Under the pieces are notes generated by a model, which worked only from the letters and a program-made list of their open reading frames with translations, had not been told where the DNA came from and searched no databases. A stretch of DNA of 64,000 nt from Hymenobacter monticola (GTDB taxonomy: Bacteria > Bacteroidota > Bacteroidia > Cytophagales > Hymenobacteraceae): NCBI RefSeq assembly GCF_022811645.1, contig NZ_CP094534.1, forward strand, positions 3,472,001-3,536,000. Reading direction: 5' to 3'. The position numbers were made by a program, and so were the translations under genes. Shown here piece by piece: positions 1-9,374 of the stretch; position 1 is the stretch's first letter, and every line of letters starts with the position of its first letter.

Positions 1-138
1 GACGCGCTCAACACCGGCCTGGCTGCCGCCGCGACCGTGACCCCTACGGGCGGCAGCCAGCCCACCAGCTTGCTGTCGCCCTACCTCACCATCAGCTATT
101 GCATTGCCCTGCAGGGCGTGTTCCCGGCCCGGTCATAG
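1..138 (+). CDS. Tail-collar-type protein, C-terminal end (partial)
   Basis: Only the last 45 codons and the TAG stop are in the window; the frame is open from base 1. The end contains TPTGGSQP and SYCIALQGVFPARS, closely matching the end of the next gene (VPTGGSQP, SYCIALDGIYPSRS), so the two are tandem paralogues. Proteins with this ending belong to the phage tail-collar / microcystin-dependent protein (MdpB) family, which in Bacteroidota are often chromosomal secreted proteins rather than phage genes. The biological role is unknown. The start and signal sequence lie outside the window. Confidence 0.75.
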   Translation, partial: DALNTGLAAAATVTPTGGSQPTSLLSPYLTISYCIALQGVFPARS

Positions 139-180
139 GTCTGGGACTCGGATTTTTCTTGGACTTTACATTTTGAAGCT

Positions 181-882
181 ATGCGATTGAGAGCAACTGC
201 TACCGGAGTGGTGCCCCTGCTGGATTCCCAAGCGGCCCCCGCTGAGCCGGCCCGCCGCAACTGGCTGAAGCGCCTGGGCGCGGTGCTGACGGGCGCCGCC
301 GTGACCGCCCCGGCTCTGGCCGCCCCCCGCAAAGTAGCGGGTTACGAACCCCTGATAGGCGAAATCATGCTGTTTGGGGGTAATTTTGCGCCGCAGGGCT
401 GGGCACTGTGCGATGGCAGGCTGGTAGCCATTTCCGATTATACAGCCCTGTACTCGTTGATTGGCACCACCTACGGCGGTGACGGGCAGAGCACCTTTGG
501 CCTGCCCGACCTGCGCGGCCGGGCCCCGCGGCACCAAGGGCAGGGCCCCGGCTTGTCGATTTACACAGTAGGGCAGGCCGGCGGAAGCGAAACCCGAACG
601 CTAATCAGTACCCAACTGCCCAGCCACGCACACTCCGTGACGGCCAACGCCACGGCCACCACCAACTCGCCCGTGGGCGCGGTGCCCGCAGTGCCGGTGG
701 CCACCGACGTGAACGGCGAAGCGGTGAACGTGCTGGCGTACGGCACCGACGCGCCGCTGCAGGCCGCCCATCCCACTACAATAGTGCCGACGGGCGGCAG
801 CCAGCCGTTCGATGCCATGACGCCGTCGTTGGTGATGTCTTACTGCATTGCCCTGGATGGGATTTACCCCAGCCGCTCGTAG
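181..882 (+). CDS. Tail-collar-domain (microcystin-dependent-like) protein, probably exported
   Basis: A 233-residue protein. Residues about 25-45 hold a twin-arginine-like stretch (RRNWLKRLGAVLTGAAVT) followed by an alanine-rich segment ending ALAAPRK, which suggests Tat- or Sec-type export. A tail-collar domain follows: GEIMLFGGNFAPQGWALCDG, then YGGDGQSTFGLPDLRGRAP, the signature of this family. The C-terminal half is Ala/Thr-rich and ends in SYCIALDGIYPSRS. It lies 42 bp after its tandem paralogue and 70 bp before a large surface protein on the same strand, with no obvious terminator between. No phage structural genes are nearby, so a prophage origin is not supported. Function unknown. 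Confidence 0.85.
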   Translation: MRLRATATGVVPLLDSQAAPAEPARRNWLKRLGAVLTGAAVTAPALAAPRKVAGYEPLIGEIMLFGGNFAPQGWALCDGRLVAISDYTALYSLIGTTYGGDGQSTFGLPDLRGRAPRHQGQGPGLSIYTVGQAGGSETRTLISTQLPSHAHSVTANATATTNSPVGAVPAVPVATDVNGEAVNVLAYGTDAPLQAAHPTTIVPTGGSQPFDAMTPSLVMSYCIALDGIYPSRS

Positions 883-952
883 GCGGGCTTGCCTCGGCCG
901 ACGGCCGGGGGCCCGGTTCTGCTTTTGAATTCGCTTTTCTATGCTTGTTGCC

Positions 953-3900
953 ATGAAACAACGCTACACTTTTGCCCAACGCGGTCGGATGGCAGCCGGG
1001 CTTCTTTTACTGTTGCTGCTGCTGGCCGCGCCCGGCGCCTGGGCCCAGAGCCGGCTCTATTACACCCAGGGCAGCGGCACCGCCACCCTGGACGCGGCCA
1101 AGGCCGTGAACCCCGACGGCACGGCCGGGGCCACGCTGGCCTCCAATGCCACCAGCTTTGCGCAGCCCACTGATGTGGCCGTGGACCCGGTGGGGGGCTT
1201 TCTGTACGTGGCCGACCAGTACGTGGGCACGGGCGGCATCCTGCGTTTTACCACGGCTGGGGGCAGCCGCACCCAGATAGTGGCCCCTATCCCCGGCGCT
1301 ACCTACAACGGCTTGGCCCTGGACGTGGCCGGCAACCTCTTGTATTTCACCCAGGGCAGCGCCACCGACCCCACGCTGGACGCCCTCAAAGTGGTGAACC
1401 TGACGACGCGGGCCGTGACCACGCTGGCCTCGGGCGCCGCCAACTTCGCGCAGCCCGCCGACCTGGCGCTGGATGCGGCCGGAGGCTTTCTGTACGTGGC
1501 CGACCAGTACATCAGCACCGGGCGCATTCTCCGCTTCACCACGGCTGGCGCCAACCGCACCAGCATCGTGGCGCCCACCGCCGGGGCCGATTATACGGGG
1601 CTGGCGCTGGATGCGGCGGGCAACCGCCTCTACTTCGCCCAGGGTAGCGCCGACCCCACGCTGGACGCGTTGAAGGTGGTGAACTTGACCACGAACGCCG
1701 TGAGCGTCCTGGCTTCGGGCGCGACTAATTTCACCCAACCCACCGACTTGGCCGTGGACGCGGCCGGGGGCTTCGTGTACGTGGCCGACCAGTATACGGG
1801 CACGGGCGGCATCCTGCGCTTTACCACGGCTGGCGGCAGCCGCACGCAAATTGTGGCCCCCACCGCCAACGCCACCTATAATGGCCTGGCTTTGGCCGGG
1901 GCGCCCCCCACGGTGACCACGGCCACACCCACCACCATTACGACAAACAGCGCTGTATTGGGCGGTAACGTAACGGCCGATGGCGGTGCAACCGTAACCG
2001 AGCGCGGAGTGGTTTACAGCGTCACCGGCACCAACGGCACCCCTGCCGTCGGCGGGACGGGAGTGACGCAGGTTGCTAATGGCACGGGCACAGGTCCATT
2101 TTCAGCTACTATCTCGGGCCTGACGCCGGGCACTAGCTACTCGGTGCGTGCCTACGCTACCAACGCGGCGGGCACCAGCTACGGCAGCATGCAAACCTTC
2201 ACAACACAGCCAATTGCCGTGGCCACGGCGCAGAACGTGACGGTGCAACTGGCGGCCAACGGCACGGCCACGCTCAACGCCAGTAGCGTCAACAACGGCA
2301 GCACAGGCTCGGGCACGCTTACCTACACCATTCAGAAAATCGTGTTTGGCAGGGTGAGTGAGAACCAAGCCCTGCCGCTGACCACGCCCAGCGGCGCCAA
2401 CTTCACGGCCATCCGCTTCGCCAGCTACGGCACGCCCGTCGACAACGGCAATGGCAACTACAGCCTTGGCAGCTGCAACGCAGCCAACAGCGTGGCCGCG
2501 GCCAACGCCGCGTACGTGGGCCGCAGCACCGGCACGATGTACGCCAGCAACACCGACAGCCGCAACAACCCCATCCTGGGCGACCCCTGCGGCGGTACGC
2601 CCAAGTTCTTGGCCGTGCAGGCCGCCTACTCGGCCGATGCCGCCAGCTTGGCCTACACTTGCGCCGAAGCCAACCAAACCCAGTACGTGCTGCTGACCGT
2701 GACCGACGCCAACGGCAGCACCAGCACGTCGGTAGCCCAGGTGACGGTGAACCCGCCCCCCACGGCCACCCTCACCAACGCGGCCCCCAACCCGGCCACG
2801 CCCGGCACCACCGTGACGGTGAGCGGCACCAACCTGAGCGGGGTGAGCGGCGCAACGCTGAACGGCGCTGCCCTCACGCTGAGTAATATCACCGCTACCG
2901 GCTTCCAGTTTACGGTATCGGCCACCGCCACTTCGGGCAACCTAGTGGTGAGTCTGCCCTGCAGCCAGACCCTGACCCGCGCCTTCACGGTGCGGACGAG
3001 TGCCCCGGTAGTGACGGTACCGGCCAACAACGACCTGTTGAACACGACGACCCCGACTTACTCGGGCACGGCCCCGGCCGGTAGCACGGTGACGGTGTAC
3101 GCGGACGTGACGGCCCGTGGCACGACCACCGCCACCGGTGCCGGCACCTGGAGCCTGACCCAGCCCACGCCTCTTACCCAGGGCGGCCATACAGTGTACG
3201 CCACGGCCCAGCTCAGCGGCCAGTCCGTAAGCGCCAACTCGAACACCAACAACTTCGTCATCGATTCGGTGCCGCCCGCAGTAACCATCAGCTCAACGGC
3301 CAGCAATCCGACCTCGACTTCGCCTATTCCCTTCACGGTAACCTTCTCGGAAAGCGTAACGGGCTTCGTGCAGGGCGACGTGAACGTGGGTAATGGCACG
3401 CTTACGGGCTTCACCCCCGTGTCGGGCACGACCTACACCTTCAACGTGACGCCGTCCGCCGGTGGCGCGGTGACGGTGGACGTACCGGCCAACGTGGCCC
3501 AAGATGCAGCCCTCAACGGCAATACCGCCGCCACCCAGTTCAGCATTACGTACACGGCACCCACCGCGGCGGTGGTTTCGGTGACGGGTCTGACGCCCAC
3601 GCCCGCGGCCACGGCTCAGGTAAGCTACCAAGTGGTGTTCTCAAGCTCAGTTTCGGGCTTGACCACTGGCAACTTCAACGTGACGACTACAGCGGGCATT
3701 AACGGGGCCGCGGTGGCCAGCGTGAGCGGCTCGGGCACGACCTACACGGTGGTGGTGAATACCGGCACCGGCGACGGCACGCTGCGCCTAAACGTGAACA
3801 ACGGTGCGGGCGTGACGCCTGCCCTCATCAACGTGCCTTACACCAATGGCACCACTTACACCATCACCAAGAGCTTCCCGGCCGCGCCCACGCTGCGCAT

Positions 3901-6900
3901 TCAGGCGGCGGGCAGCGCCTCGGGCAACGGCGACGTGACGGCCTTCGTGGACGTGGTGCAGGTGCTGCAAAGCGGCACCAGCAACGTGGTGGCCAACGGC
4001 TTGCAAAACAGCAGCTTTGAAACCAACAACGTGCCGGCCAACGGCTTCAGGAAGGCGTCCGACGCGGTGCCCGTAGTAGCCGCGCCCTGGAGCTTCACCG
4101 GCACGGCCGGCGTGGCGCGCTACGGCAGCGCCTTCGACTCCCAAGTCGCGGGCCGGCCCCAGCCCCTGCCGCCCAACGGCGACGCGGTGGCCCTGGTGCA
4201 GAGCGCCGGCAACAACAACGCCAGCCTCGCGCAAAACCTGGCCGTGCCCACGGGCAGCTACCAGGTGAACTTCCGGACGGCCCAGCGCTACTACACCGCG
4301 GTCGACCAGCGGCTGAACGTGTTCGTCAACGACGTGTTCGTGGGCAGCATCCAGCCCAATCAGACCCCGACGTACGAGACCTTCACCTCGGCTACCTTCA
4401 GCGTGACGGCCCCGGACCTGACGGCCACGGTGAGCACCACCTCGGCCAGCCCCACCAGCACCGCGCCCATTCCCTTCGCGGTGAGCTTCTCGCAGAACGT
4501 GGGCACCACCTTTGATGCTTCGGACGTGACGGTGACGGGCGGCACGCTGACCAGCGGCAGCTTCTCCGGCAGCGGCAGCGGGCCCTACACCTTCACGGTG
4601 ACGCCCGCCGGGACGGGCACTGTGGCGGTGAGCGTGGCCGCGGGCGTGGCTCAGGACGCCAACAACACCACCAACTCGGGCAGCAACACGGTGAGCGTGC
4701 AGTACAACCAGCCCGTGACGGCGGCCCCGGTGGTGTTGGTGCCCGCCAACGGCGCCTTGCTGAACACGAGCACGCCGACCTACAGCGGCACGGCCCCGGC
4801 CAACAGCACGGTGCGGGTGTACGTGGACGGCAACGTCGCGCCCGTCGGCACGACCACGGCCGACGCTGCGGGCAACTGGACCTTCACCCAGCCCACGGCC
4901 CTGGCTCAGGGCGCGCACACGGTCTTCGCCACGGCTCAAAGCCCCGGCTCGGTGATGAGTGCCAACTCGAATACGAATAGCTTCACCGTCGACTCGGTGC
5001 GGCCCACGGTGGCCATCAGTTCGACGGCCGGCGCGGCGGGGGGCAATACGACCATCACGCCGATTCCCTTCACGGTGACCTTCTCCGAGAACGTGTCGGG
5101 CTTCGTGGCCGGCGACGTGACCGTGACCAACGGCACCATCACGGGCGGCGTCGTGACCGGCACCAGCCCCGGCACGGTCTATACCTTCACCGTGACACCC
5201 ACCACGGCCGGCACCGCCACCACGGTGAGCGTGCCCGCCAACGTGGCCCAGGACGCGGCCGGCAACGGCAACACCGCCGCCCCGGCGCCTTACTCGCTCA
5301 CGTACATCGCCCCGGTGACGGCCGTGATTTGGAACGGCAGCCTCAGCACCGACTGGTACACGGCCGGCAACTGGACGCCCAACGTAGTGCCCACCATTAG
5401 CCTCGACGCCACCGTGCCCAACAACGCCCCGAACCAGCCCGCCATTGGCGCCAGCACGGCCTTTGCCCGCAACCTGACCCTCAACTCCGGGGCCACGCTC
5501 ACGCAAACCGGCGGCACGCTCGACCTGCGCGCCAACCTGACCAACAACGGCAGCTTCAACGCGACGGGGGGCACGGTGGTGTTGGGCACTACGGCCCAAA
5601 CCAATGGTCCGAACCTGCTCGGCAGCAGCCGCGTGCGGTTCTGGAACCTGACCGTGAACAGCAACGGGGTGCTGCTGAGCACCTCAGTGGGCGCGGCGGT
5701 GCAACGCCTGCTCACCCTCAACGGTGCCTTCGTAACTCAGGGCAACGACTTCGTGCTCGAATCCAATGCAGCGGGCACGGCCTTGGTGGTGAACAACGGC
5801 AGCGCCGGCTTCGTCTTCGGCACGGCCACGGTGCAGCGCTACATCGCGCCCGACCTGAACCCGGGCCTGGGCTACCGCCACTACTCGGCCCCGGTGGGCC
5901 TGGCCACGGTGGCCAGCTTGGCCACGGCCAGCTTCACGCCGGTAGTGAATCCGGCGTACAACACCTCGGCTACGCCGACGCTGCTGACCACGGCCTTCCC
6001 CACGGTGTACGGCTACGACCAAAGCCGCCTGGCTTCGACCAACAACAACCTGAATGCCTTCGACAAAGGCTGGTACTCGCCCAATTCGCTGAGCGACCCG
6101 CTGAACGTGGGCCAGGGCTACACCGTGAACCTGGCCGCCAACCAGACGCTGAGTGTGAACGGCCCGCTCAACAACGGCGACCTGACGGTAAACCTGGCCC
6201 GCAACAGCGGCGCCACGGCGGCCGATGCAGGCTGGGCCCTGGTGGGCAACCCCTACCCGGCGCCGCTGGACTACACCCAGGTAGCTCCGGCCGACCGGGT
6301 GGGCCTCGACGCGGCTATCTACGTGTTCGAGAGCACCAGCCAGTACGGCGGCACCTACCGGGCCAGTGTGAACGGCGTGGGCGGCAACGCCAACAGCCCG
6401 AACTCGCTGCTGGCCCAGGGCCAAGGCTTCTTCGTGCGGGTGAGCAACGGCCAGACCAGTGGCTCGCTCACCTTCCGCAACAGCCAACGCCTGAACACCT
6501 ACGCCAGCCCCGTGTACCACCGCACCACCGAAACCCGCCCGCTGGTGCAGCTCGACCTCGTGTCTACTACGGGCTCCGACCCGGTGTATGTGTACTTTGA
6601 GAACGGCGCCACCCCGGGCGTCGACCGCGAACTGGACGCCGTGAAGCTGCCCAACAGCACGGGCCTGAACGTGTCGGCCGAAACCGGCGCCCAGCGCCTG
6701 GCCATCGATGCCCTGCCTGCGTTGGGCACAGCCACGGTGGTAGTGCCGCTGACGGTGGGCGTGCCCGCAGTGGGCTCGTTCAGCTTCAGCGCCACGCAAC
6801 TGCTGAACCTGGGCACCACGCCCGTGTACCTGCGCGACCTGCAGACCGGCGCCGTGGTAGACCTGCGCGCCCAACCCCGTTACCAGTTCACGGTGAGCAA

Positions 6901-7228
6901 CGCCGCGGCGCTCATCACGGGCCGCTTCGAGCTGGTATTCTCGCCGCAGGCCCCGCTGGCTACGGCTTCGGCTGCCCTCACTGCCCAAGTAGTGGTTTAC
7001 CCCAACCCGGCCAGCAAGGCCGTGTTTGTGGAGCTGCCCACAGCGCTAGGCCGCAAGGCCGTGACGGCCGCGCTGCTCGACGCCGTGGGCCGCACGGTGG
7101 TGCAGCGCGTGTTGCCGGCTGGCTTGGCCACCCACACTTTGCCGCTTACCGGCCTGGCCACGGGCGTGTACTCGCTACGCCTGCAAACCGAAGCTGGCGT
7201 AGTGGTGAAAAAGCTGGTGGTGGAATAA
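953..7228 (+). CDS. Giant T9SS surface protein with beta-propeller-like repeats and Ig-like domains
   Basis: About 2,091 residues. I prefer the ATG at 953, which begins a clean signal peptide (MKQRYTF... a run of leucines ... GAWAQ); an in-frame ATG at 941 adds four residues. Residues about 25-310 hold three repeats of about 95 residues with GGFLYVADQY and ILRFTTAG, resembling NHL/SMP-30-type propeller blades. Next come a fibronectin-like segment (TATPTTITTNSAVLGGNVTA) and repeated bacterial Ig-like modules (PVVTVPANNDLLNTTTPTYS and PVVLVPANGALLNTSTPTYS; FSESVTGF and FSENVSGF). A region shared with the PhoX-like protein at 54-58 kb (NPGLGYRHYSAPV, GWALVGNPYPAPLD) follows, then a C-terminal T9SS sorting domain (VVVYPNPASKAVFVELP ... 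GVYSLRLQTEAGVVVKKLVV). Likely exported and attached to the surface; probably adhesive. Ligand unknown. Confidence 0.9.
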   Translation: MKQRYTFAQRGRMAAGLLLLLLLLAAPGAWAQSRLYYTQGSGTATLDAAKAVNPDGTAGATLASNATSFAQPTDVAVDPVGGFLYVADQYVGTGGILRFTTAGGSRTQIVAPIPGATYNGLALDVAGNLLYFTQGSATDPTLDALKVVNLTTRAVTTLASGAANFAQPADLALDAAGGFLYVADQYISTGRILRFTTAGANRTSIVAPTAGADYTGLALDAAGNRLYFAQGSADPTLDALKVVNLTTNAVSVLASGATNFTQPTDLAVDAAGGFVYVADQYTGTGGILRFTTAGGSRTQIVAPTANATYNGLALAGAPPTVTTATPTTITTNSAVLGGNVTADGGATVTERGVVYSVTGTNGTPAVGGTGVTQVANGTGTGPFSATISGLTPGTSYSVRAYATNAAGTSYGSMQTFTTQPIAVATAQNVTVQLAANGTATLNASSVNNGSTGSGTLTYTIQKIVFGRVSENQALPLTTPSGANFTAIRFASYGTPVDNGNGNYSLGSCNAANSVAAANAAYVGRSTGTMYASNTDSRNNPILGDPCGGTPKFLAVQAAYSADAASLAYTCAEANQTQYVLLTVTDANGSTSTSVAQVTVNPPPTATLTNAAPNPATPGTTVTVSGTNLSGVSGATLNGAALTLSNITATGFQFTVSATATSGNLVVSLPCSQTLTRAFTVRTSAPVVTVPANNDLLNTTTPTYSGTAPAGSTVTVYADVTARGTTTATGAGTWSLTQPTPLTQGGHTVYATAQLSGQSVSANSNTNNFVIDSVPPAVTISSTASNPTSTSPIPFTVTFSESVTGFVQGDVNVGNGTLTGFTPVSGTTYTFNVTPSAGGAVTVDVPANVAQDAALNGNTAATQFSITYTAPTAAVVSVTGLTPTPAATAQVSYQVVFSSSVSGLTTGNFNVTTTAGINGAAVASVSGSGTTYTVVVNTGTGDGTLRLNVNNGAGVTPALINVPYTNGTTYTITKSFPAAPTLRIQAAGSASGNGDVTAFVDVVQVLQSGTSNVVANGLQNSSFETNNVPANGFRKASDAVPVVAAPWSFTGTAGVARYGSAFDSQVAGRPQPLPPNGDAVALVQSAGNNNASLAQNLAVPTGSYQVNFRTAQRYYTAVDQRLNVFVNDVFVGSIQPNQTPTYETFTSATFSVTAPDLTATVSTTSASPTSTAPIPFAVSFSQNVGTTFDASDVTVTGGTLTSGSFSGSGSGPYTFTVTPAGTGTVAVSVAAGVAQDANNTTNSGSNTVSVQYNQPVTAAPVVLVPANGALLNTSTPTYSGTAPANSTVRVYVDGNVAPVGTTTADAAGNWTFTQPTALAQGAHTVFATAQSPGSVMSANSNTNSFTVDSVRPTVAISSTAGAAGGNTTITPIPFTVTFSENVSGFVAGDVTVTNGTITGGVVTGTSPGTVYTFTVTPTTAGTATTVSVPANVAQDAAGNGNTAAPAPYSLTYIAPVTAVIWNGSLSTDWYTAGNWTPNVVPTISLDATVPNNAPNQPAIGASTAFARNLTLNSGATLTQTGGTLDLRANLTNNGSFNATGGTVVLGTTAQTNGPNLLGSSRVRFWNLTVNSNGVLLSTSVGAAVQRLLTLNGAFVTQGNDFVLESNAAGTALVVNNGSAGFVFGTATVQRYIAPDLNPGLGYRHYSAPVGLATVASLATASFTPVVNPAYNTSATPTLLTTAFPTVYGYDQSRLASTNNNLNAFDKGWYSPNSLSDPLNVGQGYTVNLAANQTLSVNGPLNNGDLTVNLARNSGATAADAGWALVGNPYPAPLDYTQVAPADRVGLDAAIYVFESTSQYGGTYRASVNGVGGNANSPNSLLAQGQGFFVRVSNGQTSGSLTFRNSQRLNTYASPVYHRTTETRPLVQLDLVSTTGSDPVYVYFENGATPGVDRELDAVKLPNSTGLNVSAETGAQRLAIDALPALGTATVVVPLTVGVPAVGSFSFSATQLLNLGTTPVYLRDLQTGAVVDLRAQPRYQFTVSNAAALITGRFELVFSPQAPLATASAALTAQVVVYPNPASKAVFVELPTALGRKAVTAALLDAVGRTVVQRVLPAGLATHTLPLTGLATGVYSLRLQTEAGVVVKKLVVE
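1053..1897 (+). repeat. Three tandem coding repeats of about 285 bp
   Basis: Three near-identical units start around 1053, 1336 and 1624. Each opens with a segment encoding YYTQGS, YFTQGS or YFAQGS and carries the segment encoding GGFLYVADQY. They encode the propeller-like N-terminal repeats of the large T9SS protein. The high nucleotide similarity suggests recent duplication or gene conversion. Confidence 0.75.
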
Positions 7229-7255
7229 GCCGCCGAAAATTGCCTTTTGGAAAAA

Positions 7256-7286
7256 GCCCCGGCTGTCTGCAGCCGGGGCTTTTTTT
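7256..7286 (+). terminator. Rho-independent terminator
   Basis: A perfect 10-bp GC-rich stem (GCCCCGGCTG / CAGCCGGGGC) with loop TCTG is followed by seven T. It lies 27 bp after the stop of the large T9SS gene. Confidence 0.9.
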
Positions 7287-7353
7287 ATACACCATGCAAC
7301 CGGCAAGGGAAGGGGCCGGTCAAGCGCATATCCATCCTCAAAAGCTCCCGATT

Positions 7354-7818
7354 ATGTATTCAGTACTACGTTCCGCCACGCTGCTTGCCGTGGCCCTGAG
7401 CAGCCTCAGCGCCTGCCAGCGTACCACCGACGTGGCCCCCATTACGGTGGAGGGCGAATGGCGCCTCACCGTGGCAGGCGGCGGCATCACGGGCAAAATG
7501 GATGCGCTGCCGCCCACCCAGGACCACCGGTTGGTGCTTGGGGCCGACCACCACTATGCCCAGTACTACAATGGCCAGCTGCAGGAAAGCAACACCTACG
7601 AGGTGCGCACCGTGAAGCACAGCTACGACAGCGCCGAAGACAAGGTGCTGTTCCTGAAATCGACCAACTCGCCGGACGGGCAGCCCTATGAAAGGCAGGA
7701 AATCATCCTTTCGCTCACGGAGAACAAACTGGAACTGAGCACCGGCGGCGGCTGTGCAATCAACAGCGTGTACGAACGGAGCGCAGCATCGGGCCCATTT
7801 GTCTGCGGGGTGAGATAG
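7354..7818 (+). CDS. Small predicted lipoprotein, function unknown
   Basis: A 154-residue protein. The ATG at 7354 is preferred because it starts a lipoprotein signal peptide: a basic, hydrophobic stretch ending LSSLSAC with the lipid-modified Cys at residue 20. Upstream in-frame starts would run through the preceding terminator hairpin. The mature part contains GEWRLTVAGGGITGK and DHRLVLGADHHYAQYYNG, a layout resembling lipocalin-like lipoproteins common in Bacteroidota (the GEW motif near the mature N-terminus), but I cannot assign a ligand. It stands alone between two terminators. Confidence 0.8.
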   Translation: MYSVLRSATLLAVALSSLSACQRTTDVAPITVEGEWRLTVAGGGITGKMDALPPTQDHRLVLGADHHYAQYYNGQLQESNTYEVRTVKHSYDSAEDKVLFLKSTNSPDGQPYERQEIILSLTENKLELSTGGGCAINSVYERSAASGPFVCGVR

Positions 7819-7864
7819 TACTGTGGAGTGCCAGTTGGTTTACGCCTTTTGGCAAATGCAAAAA

Positions 7865-7895
7865 GCCCCGGCTGCGTGTGCAGTCGGGGCTTTTT
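7865..7895. terminator. Bidirectional terminator between convergent genes
   Basis: An 11-bp stem (GCCCCGGCTGC / GCAGTCGGGGC, one G-U pair) with loop GTGT, flanked by an A-run on the left and a T-run on the right. It can end both the plus-strand lipoprotein gene and the minus-strand cluster beginning at 7912. Confidence 0.85.
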
Positions 7896-7911
7896 GCTTG
7901 CGAGCGAAACA

Positions 7912-8262
7912 TTATTTTGCCTCCTTCTCCAGCAGTTCCAGCAGCTCGGCGGCCGCGTTTTCAACGTCGGAGTAGCCCTGCTGGGCGGCGCGTTCCTTGG
8001 CGGCAATCAGGCCGTCGCGGTGCACAGTTTTGAAGTCGCCGTAGGGGAAGTGGTAGCGGCCTTTGGTGTCGGCACCCTTGCTCATGTCGAGGCCGAGGTG
8101 CCAGTTGGCGTATTCTTCCATCTCGTGCTTTTCGAGGAAGGCATTTTCTTTGGCCGAGTCGGGGTTGTGCTGGCCCCAGTGGCCCTGGTCGTTCTTGAGT
8201 TTGCCGTCCTGAATGAGGCGGCGGGCGTAGGCCACGGCCTGGGGATTGAGGGTGATGCTCAT
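7912..8262 (-). CDS. Conserved hypothetical protein, about 116 residues
   Basis: The ATG at 8262 gives a soluble, charged protein with no signal peptide or membrane segment. It contains ARRLIQDGKLKNDQGHWGQH, EEYANWHLGLD and GRYHFPYGDF, and ends in a Leu/Glu-rich helix (AAAELLELLEKEAK). I recognise it as a type of small conserved cytoplasmic protein seen in many bacteria but cannot name a function. It is the last gene of the minus-strand cluster, 62 bp after the outer-membrane gene, and ends just before a bidirectional terminator. Confidence 0.85.
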   Translation of the reverse strand: MSITLNPQAVAYARRLIQDGKLKNDQGHWGQHNPDSAKENAFLEKHEMEEYANWHLGLDMSKGADTKGRYHFPYGDFKTVHRDGLIAAKERAAQQGYSDVENAAAELLELLEKEAK

Positions 8263-8324
8263 AGCTGAAAAAAGGAAAGGTTGAATAACTTCCTACGCGC
8301 CCCAACAGCACGGGTTCCCAGCGT

Positions 8325-9332
8325 TCAGCTTTTGCGGTGGAGCAGGTACTTGGTTTGGTTGAAGCTATAGCCCACGGCCAGCACCAGACGGCCGGCGCTC
8401 ACGGGGTGGTCGGTGTCGGCATTGTACACGGGCAGCTGGAAGCTGGTGTTCAACGACAGATTTTTGTAGTACACGCCCAGGCCCGGGCCCAGCAGGGCGT
8501 TGTTCATGGCGTGCTCGCCGGTGAGGTTGCCGTCGAGCATTTCGCCCGCTGTCTTCTCATAAAAAAACTCAGCCGAGGGGTACACCTGCCAGTTTTCGCC
8601 CAGCGGCAGCCGGTAGAACAGGCTGGCAAACGTGGCCGTGCTCGGGGCCAGGCTGTTCTGAAACCGGTTTTCCGTCGAGCGCCGGTAGCTGCTGTTCACG
8701 CTCAGCCCGAAGCTGTGGTAGCTGCCGATGTAGTTGGCGTAGATAAACCCATCAGTGGTGCCCGTGCCCAACTGGTTGAGCAGGGGGTAGCGCCGTCCCT
8801 GCGCGTTCTGGCGGGTGTATTCACCGGTGGGCAGCTTCAGGCCGCCGCCCACGATGAGGCGGCTCTGCACCCCGGCCGTTTCGATGGCCCGAATGAGGTG
8901 GTAGCCGGCAAACAGCGTCACGTCGCCCAGGCCTGAGGAGTTGAGCTGCCGGCCGTTTATCTGCGAGGTGTTCATCACGTAAGGCACAAAAGCATTCAAC
9001 TCGACGCGTTGCGAGAGAAAGTACTTGCCGCGCAACTCGATGACGCGGAAGGCCTCGAAGTCGTCGGGGTTGCCGTTGTGGCTATGGGCGTAGCCGTTGT
9101 CGCCATTCAGGGGCGACGGGAAAAACGGGCGCGCCCCAGTCGGAAAAAACTGCGGCGACTGCCCGTAGGCGCGGTAGCCGTTGAACACGCGGTAGCGGTG
9201 CATCAGGCTGAAGCTGCTTTGATTGTCGTAAGGCGTGATGCCCATGAAGCAGCCGCAGATGTCGCAGGCCCGGCCGGGCAAGGCCAGGCCACTCAGCAGC
9301 AAGCCGAGCAACAGTATATTTTTCAAGTTCAT
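8325..9332 (-). CDS. Outer-membrane beta-barrel-like protein with N-terminal CDICGC motif (copper cluster)
   Basis: About 335 residues from the ATG at 9332; an in-frame ATG at 9344 is possible. A signal peptide (MNLKNILLLGLLLSGLALPG) is followed at once by RACDICGCFMG, three closely spaced cysteines (23, 26, 28) that could bind a metal or heme. The rest is rich in alternating aromatic/polar strands with gaps typical of outer-membrane barrels (VELNAFVPYVMN, GDVTLFAGYHLI, SFGLSVNSSYRRS) and ends in a strand (LVLAVGYSFNQTKYL). It lies 42 bp after the di-heme enzyme gene, consistent with one operon. Inference: an outer-membrane partner of the MbnP/MbnH-like pair, perhaps in metal transport. Confidence 0.8.
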   Translation of the reverse strand: MNLKNILLLGLLLSGLALPGRACDICGCFMGITPYDNQSSFSLMHRYRVFNGYRAYGQSPQFFPTGARPFFPSPLNGDNGYAHSHNGNPDDFEAFRVIELRGKYFLSQRVELNAFVPYVMNTSQINGRQLNSSGLGDVTLFAGYHLIRAIETAGVQSRLIVGGGLKLPTGEYTRQNAQGRRYPLLNQLGTGTTDGFIYANYIGSYHSFGLSVNSSYRRSTENRFQNSLAPSTATFASLFYRLPLGENWQVYPSAEFFYEKTAGEMLDGNLTGEHAMNNALLGPGLGVYYKNLSLNTSFQLPVYNADTDHPVSAGRLVLAVGYSFNQTKYLLHRKS

Positions 9333-9374
9333 AGCAGCAAGCAAGAGGAGTGATGGCCCAAGCCCAAACCAGGC

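Noticed and set aside
1..882. Prophage suggested by tail-collar domains
   Set aside because: No capsid, portal, terminase or lysis genes nearby; this domain is common in secreted chromosomal proteins of the phylum.
3788..5599. 603-codon open frame on the minus strand inside the large T9SS gene
   Set aside because: Antisense shadow of a GC-rich gene; the sequence is low-complexity His/Arg/Gly-rich with no domains, while the plus strand encodes clear Ig-like repeats.
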